Source of the DNA: an uncultured Prevotella sp.
Lineage (GTDB): Bacteria > Bacteroidota > Bacteroidia > Bacteroidales > Bacteroidaceae
Reading direction: 5' to 3'
DNA length: 33,905 bases
Assembly (NCBI GenBank): GCA_905233555.1
Contig: CAJODF010000035.1
Coordinates: 1-33,905 of the forward strand
Positions 8,879 through 15,212 of this stretch are shown here, piece by piece. Position numbers and translations under genes: made by a program. Each line of letters starts with the position of its first letter. The stretch's first letter is position 1. The notes under the pieces were generated by a model. The model did no database searches. It saw only the letters and a program-made list of their open reading frames with translations, and was not told where the DNA came from.

Positions 8879-9976
8879 TTATTTCATCACGCGCTTGTCG
8901 GCCTTTTCGCCCTGTCGCTCAATATAGATACCAGTCTTGGGCTGGCTCACCTCCTGACCCTTGAGGTCGTAGAAATGTATCCCTTCCCTTCTGTCTTCCT
9001 TTGTCATTCTTACATCCTTTACGCCAGTGTCTTTCTCAACGACTTTGAACGTGGCTGCTACAGGGTAGTGGTCGCCCAAGGGCTTGCCCTCTATCTCATA
9101 ACCCTCTTTGTCGAGTGAAAAGGCTACAGGCTGTATCTTCGCACCCAGAGTGGGATTGATGTAGAGAATCTTGTCGTATGTCTCTTCTCCCTGTTTATTC
9201 AGTTCCATCCACACATCGGCCACCGTTCCTCGGCCTGACTCGTTGATGGCATCGATAAACACACTCTTCACATCGTCACGGCTGTAGAGACTATTCATGT
9301 CGCCGACGAGGATGATGGGACGCGAGTCGAGGTGCTTCAGCACGTCTTCCCTCAACTGGGTCCACTGGCCCACTCGTGCCTCTTTATCCTTCGCATCGCT
9401 CTCATCGGCCACATCCCTACTGTCGCTGGCATCCATGTGCATATTATAGACCACAATGCGGTCGCCACCCCTCAGTGTCACCTCGTAACGACGGAAACCC
9501 TTGGTCACCATCTCATCCAGGGCATGACTGAACTTTCCGAAATTCTGCTGCCAGGGCGTACGGGCTGCGGGTGCCACTGTGAGGTCGTTTTTCCAACAGC
9601 CCATTAGACCGTCGCATTCGAAACGGTGGTTCTGCAAATGCAGGTAGTCGATGGTATGGCCCACCACATCTACATCGCCCGTCCACTCGTCCATCTTGTA
9701 GTCGTCCTCTAGCATCACCGTAAGCACGTCATGGTAATTGAAGTCCTCCTGCAGCATCAGCAGGTCGTACCCCTTCTTCAGCAGATACTTGCCAATGCGA
9801 GCCGTCCCGCTATCGCCCGGTCCGTCAGTATTCACCTTCACCATTAATATCTTCTGGGGAAGACCGTCCACGTTGAGCGTGACGATAGAGAACTGCTCTC
9901 CAACCTCCTGCCCTGTTGCCGTCAGGTTACCCCATAGGGAAAAGATGGCGGCTAATGCTATTACTACTTTTTTCAT
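8879..9976 (-). CDS. Secreted endonuclease/exonuclease/phosphatase-fold hydrolase with sorting-type C terminus
   Basis: The start at ATG 9976 gives the signal peptide MKKVVIALAAIFSLWGN. The metal-dependent EEP fold shows its motifs in order: VTLNVDGLP (Asn near residue 35), LMLQEDF (Glu near 77), VYNMHMDA, VGDMNS and GDHYPVAATF (terminal Asp-His). Such secreted enzymes cleave phosphodiesters; relatives include sphingomyelinases, phosphoinositide phosphatases and nucleases, and the substrate cannot be settled here. The C-terminal tail (FYDLKGQEVSQPKTGIYIERQ) looks like a compact Prevotella sorting/anchor tail. Its TAA touches the ATG at 8879 of the hydrolase frame. It is the first gene of the operon and has the best promoter in the window. 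Confidence 0.8.
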   Translation of the reverse strand: MKKVVIALAAIFSLWGNLTATGQEVGEQFSIVTLNVDGLPQKILMVKVNTDGPGDSGTARIGKYLLKKGYDLLMLQEDFNYHDVLTVMLEDDYKMDEWTGDVDVVGHTIDYLHLQNHRFECDGLMGCWKNDLTVAPAARTPWQQNFGKFSHALDEMVTKGFRRYEVTLRGGDRIVVYNMHMDASDSRDVADESDAKDKEARVGQWTQLREDVLKHLDSRPIILVGDMNSLYSRDDVKSVFIDAINESGRGTVADVWMELNKQGEETYDKILYINPTLGAKIQPVAFSLDKEGYEIEGKPLGDHYPVAATFKVVEKDTGVKDVRMTKEDRREGIHFYDLKGQEVSQPKTGIYIERQGEKADKRVMK

Positions 9977-9998
9977 CTTACAATAGATTATTTGGGGG

Positions 9999-10029
9999 CA
10001 AAGATACGAAAAAAAAGCAAATAAACAAA
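9999..10029 (-). promoter_or_regulatory. Bacteroidetes promoter with both boxes
   Basis: On the minus strand a TTTG -33 box (10029-10026) is followed, after exactly 19 nt, by TATCTTTG (10006-9999). This fits the Bacteroidetes consensus of TTTG, 19-21 nt, TAnnTTTG. The start codon of the EEP-fold gene lies 22 nt further on. It drives the 9976-6046 operon. Confidence 0.75.
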
Positions 10030-10050
10030 TATTTCGGTCGTTTTTCACAT

Positions 10051-10090
10051 AAAAAAGCGACCGCTGCGGTGGAACCCTGCAACGGCCGTT
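10051..10090 (-). terminator. Intrinsic terminator of the small secreted protein gene
   Basis: On the minus strand AACGGCCGTTGC pairs with GCAGCGGTCGCTT (one mismatch and two G-T wobbles) around an 11-base loop and is followed directly by six T. It lies between the stop of the 10143-10505 gene and the next promoter, so it insulates the two. Confidence 0.7.
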
Positions 10091-10142
10091 TCTTGTTACC
10101 CTTAATCTCTTTACTTGTGGAATTCTCTTTTGATTCTTCTGT

Positions 10143-10505
10143 TTACTTCATTCTCTGATTCTGAATGGTAGCGCCGAAGAGCATCATGTAAGTGTTGTAC
10201 TGCTCGTCGTTGAGCACGCGGCGCATGTTGCGTACGTCTTTGCGAATTGCCTTCTCATACTGAATCACTTTGTCAAATCCTTTCGCTTGAGCGGCTGTTG
10301 CAAGTTCTGTGTTCAGGCTGCTGCTGATGGCCTCTACGGCTTCCATCTGCTCGGCAGTCAACTGCAGTTTGTCTGCCAGTCTGCGTACATCGAAACTCAT
10401 GTCGTAACGCTCTGCGTTGTTTACTACTGCCTGATTTTCCTCAGTCTCTGCATACCCGAAGGTCATTGTCATTGCGGCTACTACCGTTAAAATAATCTTT
10501 TTCAT
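10143..10505 (-). CDS. Small secreted protein, possibly Spy/CpxP-like (120 aa)
   Basis: A signal peptide (MKKIILTVVAAMTMTFGYA) precedes a helical mature region of about 100 residues. Two segments, LQLTAEQMEAVEAI and RVLNDEQYNTYMMLFG, resemble the LTxxQ repeats of Spy/CpxP periplasmic chaperone-like proteins, but the match is weak. It stands alone, with its own terminator downstream. No clear TAnnTTTG box was found upstream; instead the leader holds a 12-nt direct repeat. The function is unknown. Confidence 0.65.
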   Translation of the reverse strand: MKKIILTVVAAMTMTFGYAETEENQAVVNNAERYDMSFDVRRLADKLQLTAEQMEAVEAISSSLNTELATAAQAKGFDKVIQYEKAIRKDVRNMRRVLNDEQYNTYMMLFGATIQNQRMK

Positions 10506-10522
10506 TGTTCTTTTATTTTTTA

Positions 10523-10553
10523 TTTGTTATCCTGTTTCTTGTTTGTTATCCTG
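10523..10553. repeat. Two copies of TTTGTTATCCTG with 19-nt period
   Basis: TTTGTTATCCTG occurs at 10523-10534 and again at 10542-10553, in the leader of the minus-strand small protein gene and within the divergent intergenic region 10506-10684. It could be an operator pair or a simple tandem duplication. The rest of that gap is A/T homopolymer-rich, with a palindromic A8/T9 run near 10612-10624. Confidence 0.5.
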
Positions 10554-10655
10554 ACTTTTTCTTTGTCTCTTTGACGAAACAAAAAAGAAAAGGTTTAAAA
10601 AACAACGAAAAAAAATTTTTTTTGCTCAGAAAATCGGATTCTCAGATAATTATAT

Positions 10656-10663
10656 TATCTTTG
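10656..10663 (+). promoter_or_regulatory. -7 element TATCTTTG upstream of the esterase gene
   Basis: It matches TAnnTTTG 21 nt before ATG 10685. No TTTG was found at 19-21 nt; the nearest is at 10621-10624. It supports starting the esterase at 10685 and not at the upstream in-frame codon 10505. The short leader leaves no room for a cobalamin riboswitch. Confidence 0.55.
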
Positions 10664-10684
10664 CAACAAAAATATGCGATAACG

Positions 10685-12262
10685 ATGAAAAGAATAACTT
10701 TGAGCCTTATCAGTCTGCTGTTTGTCACGGGGTTGGCAATGGCACAGGAGAGTACACCGGTGATCAGCACCAAAAGTGGAAAAGTGAGTGGTATCATCCA
10801 GGAGGGAACGATGGCTTATCTCGGTATTCCATATGCAAAGGTGGAGCGTTTTATGCCGCCACTGCCCGTGAAAAAATGGAGTGGCGTGCGCAAATGCGAC
10901 CACTGGGGCCCGATGACCATGCAGCAACAGAACCGTCCGATGACGGAAGACCAGATGTCAGAGAATTGTTGTGTGTTGAATGTGTGGACTACTGACCTGA
11001 AAGCCAAGAAACCCGTGATGTTCTGGTTGCACGGTGGCGGTTTTGACAGCGGCACCTCTGAATGGGATCCTGGTATGTGTCTCGCCAAGAAGGACGTGGT
11101 GGTGGTGAGCATCAACCACCGTCTGAATATCCTCGGTTTCCTCGACCTCTCGACCGTATCGAAGAAATATAAGTACTCAGGTAATGTGGGTATGCTCGAT
11201 GCCGTGCAGGCCTTGGAGTGGGTGCGCGACAATATCGCCAACTTCGGCGGTGACCCTAACAACGTCACCATCTTCGGAGAGTCGGGCGGTGGCGGCAAGG
11301 TAGGAACCCTCATGTGTATGCCCAAGGCCAAGGGACTCTTCCATAAGGCTATCATCATGAGCGGCACCATCCTCAACGTGAATACGAAAGCGATGACTGA
11401 GGAACTGGGCGAGGCCGTATTAAAAGAATTAGGTATCGACAAGAAGCATATTGCTAAAATAAATAAGGTGTCTTATCAGGATCTCTACGCTGCTGGTCAG
11501 CGGGCAATGGCTGCCAGCATCGGTACACGCCGACCAGGCACCCCAATGATGTGGGGCTTCGGACCGACACCCGATGGGGAAGTGCTCCTGCAACAGCCCT
11601 TCCAACCTGCCTTCGCCAGCATCAGCGACGATATCCCCCTGATGATTGGTACCACCTTCAATGAGTTGCAGCGTGCTCGCTACAATCAGAATATAACCTT
11701 AGAACAGGCATGCACCGAACTGCAGCGTACCTTCGGCGACGAGACCGATGCCTATATCAGTGCCTTCTGCGAGACCTATCCTGACAAGTCACTACGTGAT
11801 CTGCCTGCCGATCTGCTCTGCATCGACTGGCTGTTCCGTCCGAAGACCATCATCACTGCCGATGCTATCGGTGGCCAGCGCAAGGCCGACACCTATGTCT
11901 ATATGTACACTGTTGGGGAAAGCGACAACCGAGGCTATAAAGGCTCTGCTCACGGTTCAGAATTAAAATACTGCTTCGACGTGCTGCACCATTATAACAA
12001 CCAATTATCGCAGTCGTGCATCGACACAAACAAGAAGTGGGCGACAATGATGAGCGATGTCTGGGCTAAGTTCGCCCATGACGGCAATCCCAACTATGCC
12101 GGATTACCCGACTGGCATCCATACACCAAGGAGAACGGTGAGTTGGTTGAATTCGGTGGCGACAAACCCACCCTCCGTCACAACCACGACCGCAAACTCG
12201 AGGAAATCATCAACCGCCACTGCTTCAAGCAACTTGACGAGTTTAACAAACGACAGAAATGA
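10685..12262 (+). CDS. Secreted type B carboxylesterase (525 aa)
   Basis: A signal peptide (MKRITLSLISLLFVTGLAMA) leads into a full carboxylesterase/cholinesterase-type alpha/beta hydrolase. The oxyanion-hole motif HGGGF lies at residues 116-120, the nucleophile motif GESGG places Ser at about 200, the probable acidic residue is Glu in GTTFNE at about 327, and the catalytic His sits in GSAHGSELKYCF near 430. Members hydrolyse carboxylic esters; acetyl or feruloyl groups on plant polysaccharides would fit the nearby glycoside hydrolases, but this is inference. Its TGA overlaps the ATG of the ABC ATPase gene by 4 nt, so the two are in one transcript. Confidence 0.9.
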   Translation: MKRITLSLISLLFVTGLAMAQESTPVISTKSGKVSGIIQEGTMAYLGIPYAKVERFMPPLPVKKWSGVRKCDHWGPMTMQQQNRPMTEDQMSENCCVLNVWTTDLKAKKPVMFWLHGGGFDSGTSEWDPGMCLAKKDVVVVSINHRLNILGFLDLSTVSKKYKYSGNVGMLDAVQALEWVRDNIANFGGDPNNVTIFGESGGGGKVGTLMCMPKAKGLFHKAIIMSGTILNVNTKAMTEELGEAVLKELGIDKKHIAKINKVSYQDLYAAGQRAMAASIGTRRPGTPMMWGFGPTPDGEVLLQQPFQPAFASISDDIPLMIGTTFNELQRARYNQNITLEQACTELQRTFGDETDAYISAFCETYPDKSLRDLPADLLCIDWLFRPKTIITADAIGGQRKADTYVYMYTVGESDNRGYKGSAHGSELKYCFDVLHHYNNQLSQSCIDTNKKWATMMSDVWAKFAHDGNPNYAGLPDWHPYTKENGELVEFGGDKPTLRHNHDRKLEEIINRHCFKQLDEFNKRQK

Positions 12263-13053
12263 GTAACGAGACCATCAGACTGAGTAACCTGAGCATCGGG
12301 TATCGTGGCAAAAACGGTACACGGGTGGTGGCGGCTGGCATCAGTGCGGCCATCAGGAGCGGGGAACTGACCTGTCTGTTGGGTGCCAACGGTGTTGGTA
12401 AATCTACGCTTCTCAGAACACTTGCAGCCTTCCAACCGAAACTCGACGGCGAGGTGCTGATTGAGGGTCAGGAGATTACGACGTTCAATGACAAGGAACT
12501 GAGCAGGATGATTGGTGTGGTGCTAACGGAGAAGCCCGATATCAGGAATATGTCTGTACGCGAACTGGTGGCCTTAGGGCGTTCTCCCTATACAGGATTC
12601 TGGGGAACCCTGCATGAGGATGACTGGCAGGTCGTAGATGAAGCCATCCGTGCCGTCAAGATAGAGTTGTTGCGTGACCGCATGATCCATACCCTCTCTG
12701 ACGGAGAGCGACAAAAGGTAATGATCGCCAAGGCCCTAGCACAGCAGACACCCGTCATATACCTTGATGAGCCGACGGCCTTTCTCGACTTCCCCAGTAA
12801 GGTGGAGATGATGCAACTATTGCGACAACTGGCACAGACACAACAGAAGACCATCTTCCTCTCAACCCATGACTTCGAACTGGCCCTGCAGGTGGCCGAT
12901 ACCCTCTGGCTGATGGAAAAAGACGAGAGTGGTACCCATCTGAATATCGGTACATCACAGGAACTGGCACAGAGTGGAGTACTTGCCCGCTATGTGGAAC
13001 GCCCAGGCATCAGCTTCAATCCGACGACACTGACAGTAAAAATACAAAAATAA
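12259..13053 (+). CDS. ABC transporter ATP-binding protein, FecE/BtuD type
   Basis: The cytoplasmic ATPase energises uptake of an iron-chelate or corrinoid through a FecCD-type permease. Walker A is GANGVGKST (residues 42-50), the signature is LSDGE (146-150), Walker B is VIYLDEP (166-172), and the H-loop is STHD (His about 204). The length of 264 aa is normal. It starts in a 4-nt overlap with the esterase and ends 6 nt before the CobD-like gene. The likely permease partner is the minus-strand gene 14086-15099. No substrate-binding lipoprotein is present in the window. Confidence 0.88.
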   Translation: MSNETIRLSNLSIGYRGKNGTRVVAAGISAAIRSGELTCLLGANGVGKSTLLRTLAAFQPKLDGEVLIEGQEITTFNDKELSRMIGVVLTEKPDIRNMSVRELVALGRSPYTGFWGTLHEDDWQVVDEAIRAVKIELLRDRMIHTLSDGERQKVMIAKALAQQTPVIYLDEPTAFLDFPSKVEMMQLLRQLAQTQQKTIFLSTHDFELALQVADTLWLMEKDESGTHLNIGTSQELAQSGVLARYVERPGISFNPTTLTVKIQK

Positions 13054-13059
13054 AGAGAT

Positions 13060-14082
13060 ATGACTTACGGACACGGAGATGACATATACCGCTACGGTGA
13101 TCAGGTCAAAATGAACTTCAGTTCCAACATCTACCAACGGGCAGATCTCACAGAACTGAAGGCGTACCTGGCCACGCGGCTCGATGCGATAGACCACTAC
13201 CCAGAGCCGGAGCCTCGGGAGTTGGAAGCGCTGATTGCAAAGAAGTTGGAGATTCCCGCCGACATGGTGATGGTGACCAGTGGTGCCAACGAGGCCATCT
13301 ACCTCATCGCACAACTCTATCACGGTTGGACTTCCGTCATCCCCCAGCCTACCTATACAGAGTATGCTGATGCCTGTCGGATGTTCGGACATGCCATTAC
13401 CTACGAGCGTACCGACGAACTCAATGTGTTACCTGAAGACCGTCTCTACTGGATGTGTAATCCCGACAATCCGACAGGTAATGTCCTGCTGAAATCGCTC
13501 ATCACCTATATCATCCGCAAACATCCACGCTTCCTCCATATCATTGACCAAAGTTATGCCGATTATACCCTTCAGCCGACGCTCCAGCCGAAGGAGATGC
13601 TTGACTGTTACAATCTGATGATGATCCATTCGCTCTCGAAGAAATACTGTATCCCGGGCCTGAGACTTGGCTATCTAACGGCTTCACCTATTATTATAGA
13701 ACGCCTGCGCGACATCCGTCAACCTTGGACGGTGAATGCCCTGGCCATCGAAGCAGGAAAATGGCTGGTAGAAAATGACCCGAAGGTACTACCCGACCTG
13801 ACGGAATATCTGGACGAGGCCCAACGGCTCAAACAGGAACTGTCGGAGATAGAGGGACTGATGGTCATGGATACACAGACCCACTACATGCTGGTGAATA
13901 TCGACTGGGCCACTAGTCTGGAACTGAAAAACTGGCTCATTGAAAAGCACGGTATCTTGATCCGTGATGCCTCTAACTTCTATAGTCTTGACGATCATTG
14001 TTTCCGTGTGACAACCCAGACACCAGAGGAAAATGATGCACTGATCAGTGCCATCAAGGAATACCACAAAGAAAAGCAATAG
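13060..14082 (+). CDS. Aminotransferase-fold PLP enzyme, probable threonine-phosphate decarboxylase (CobD-like)
   Basis: This is a class I/II PLP-fold enzyme of 340 aa. The N terminus (GHGDDIYRYGDQVKMNFSSN) resembles the HGG...DFSxN opening of CobD. NPDNPTG lies at residues 134-140, an Asp-x-x-Tyr pyridine-ring site (DQSYADY) at about 163-169, and the PLP lysine in HSLSKK at 194. A C-terminal FRVTT carries the carboxylate-binding Arg. CobD makes (R)-1-amino-2-propanol phosphate for the cobalamin nucleotide loop. Pairing with a BtuD-like ATPase favours corrinoid salvage. A histidinol-phosphate aminotransferase is the main alternative. It ends 3 nt from the convergent permease gene. Confidence 0.72.
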   Translation: MTYGHGDDIYRYGDQVKMNFSSNIYQRADLTELKAYLATRLDAIDHYPEPEPRELEALIAKKLEIPADMVMVTSGANEAIYLIAQLYHGWTSVIPQPTYTEYADACRMFGHAITYERTDELNVLPEDRLYWMCNPDNPTGNVLLKSLITYIIRKHPRFLHIIDQSYADYTLQPTLQPKEMLDCYNLMMIHSLSKKYCIPGLRLGYLTASPIIIERLRDIRQPWTVNALAIEAGKWLVENDPKVLPDLTEYLDEAQRLKQELSEIEGLMVMDTQTHYMLVNIDWATSLELKNWLIEKHGILIRDASNFYSLDDHCFRVTTQTPEENDALISAIKEYHKEKQ

Positions 14083-14085
14083 GTC

Positions 14086-15099
14086 TTATTTCCTACCTTT
14101 GGCAATAACGTAAATGATGACTGGTGCACCCATGATAGGTGTGACAGCATTCAGGGGAATGACACCATTCTCGCCGGGCAGGAAACAGATGATGTTACAG
14201 ACAAGAGCCACGACCGCCCCACAGAGAATCGTGGCGGGCAGGAGCACACGATGATTGTCTGTCGTCAGCAGCAGACGGGCGATATGGGGTACGGCCAATC
14301 CAATGAAGGCCACAGGACCACAAAAGGCCGTGGTGATAGCAGTCAGAATGCCCGTCACTATCAGCAGCCAGTTGCGGGTACGCAGGATATTGATGCCTAA
14401 GTTCTCCGCATAGCGGTCGCCCAGCATCAGGGCATTAAGAGGCTTGATAAGCAGCAATGCCCCGATAAGGCCCAGAATGGTTATGGTTGCAAAGACCGGC
14501 ATCGTCTTCATCGACACCCCACCGAAGGAACCCATTCCCCAGACCATATACGACTTCACTCCCTCATCTGTCGCGAAGAAATTCAGCAGCGAGATGGCCG
14601 AATTGGAGATATAGCCAATCATGATACCGATAATCAGCAACATCACATTGTTCCTGACGATACTGGAGAAAAAGAAGATGACTGCCATGACTGCCATCGC
14701 TCCGATAAAGGCTGCAATCAATATAGCCACAAAACCCGAGATGCTGACGGAGCCTGCCGAGATGCTGCCTCCCAAAAGCAACATCACCAAAGCCACACCC
14801 AGGCCAGCACCGCTGTTGATACCAAAAATACTAGGACCAGCCAACGGGTTACGGAAAGCCGTCTGCAGCATCAGGCCGCTAACGGCTAATGCCCCTCCAC
14901 AAAGCATGGCGGTGATGGCCTGCGGCAGTCGGGACTCAAGGACGATAAAACGCCAGGAGGGCTTAGCCGTCTCATCACCCCACAGGATATGAAAGACATC
15001 CGCCACTGGAATCCGGATGGATCCCATCACCAGATTGAGTGCAAAGAGAACAACGATCAATATGCCCAATCCGACACAATAAAGTGTACCTTTATTCAT
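14086..15099 (-). CDS. FecCD/BtuC-family ABC transporter permease
   Basis: A polytopic inner-membrane protein (337 aa, roughly 9-10 hydrophobic segments) of the vitamin B12/iron-siderophore uptake family. Family landmarks are ESRLPQAITAMLCGGALAVS, LQTAFRNPLAGPSIFG and GPVAFIGLAVPHIAR. It probably works with the ATPase at 12259-13053, but it is encoded on the opposite strand, convergent with the CobD-like gene. Permease, ATPase and accessory genes are normally co-directional, so an inversion is likely. It has its own -7 box at 15110-15117. Confidence 0.88.
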   Translation of the reverse strand: MNKGTLYCVGLGILIVVLFALNLVMGSIRIPVADVFHILWGDETAKPSWRFIVLESRLPQAITAMLCGGALAVSGLMLQTAFRNPLAGPSIFGINSGAGLGVALVMLLLGGSISAGSVSISGFVAILIAAFIGAMAVMAVIFFFSSIVRNNVMLLIIGIMIGYISNSAISLLNFFATDEGVKSYMVWGMGSFGGVSMKTMPVFATITILGLIGALLLIKPLNALMLGDRYAENLGINILRTRNWLLIVTGILTAITTAFCGPVAFIGLAVPHIARLLLTTDNHRVLLPATILCGAVVALVCNIICFLPGENGVIPLNAVTPIMGAPVIIYVIAKGRK

Positions 15100-15109
15100 T
15101 TAGACGTGA

Positions 15110-15117
15110 CAAAATTA
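15110..15117 (-). promoter_or_regulatory. -7 element TAATTTTG for the permease gene
   Basis: On the minus strand this octamer matches TAnnTTTG and lies 10 nt before ATG 15099. The leader is too short to hold a riboswitch. No proper -33 box was found. It is divergent from the GH9 promoter at 15181-15188. Confidence 0.45.
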
Positions 15118-15180
15118 CTAAATCTTGCAACAAAAAGCGAAATAATTGCCGAAAAAGTTTCATATGCCCCATTTATTTTG

Positions 15181-15188
15181 TATTTTTG
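15181..15188 (+). promoter_or_regulatory. -7 element TATTTTTG for the GH9-GH3 pair
   Basis: It matches TAnnTTTG and lies 24 nt before ATG 15213. The -33 region is unclear. It supports the 15213 start, which opens on a signal peptide; an open frame reaches back to 15039 but would lack one. Confidence 0.5.
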
Positions 15189-15212
15189 TGGCGGAAAATA
15201 ATAGTTAAGCCA

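Noticed and set aside
10505..10684. N-terminal extension of the carboxylesterase
   Set aside because: It is low-complexity and crosses the promoter; ATG 10685 opens directly on a good signal peptide.
15100..15212. Cobalamin riboswitch between the permease and GH9 genes
   Set aside because: The gap is too short, no B12-box-like conserved segment was seen, and the -7 element leaves only about 10 nt of leader.
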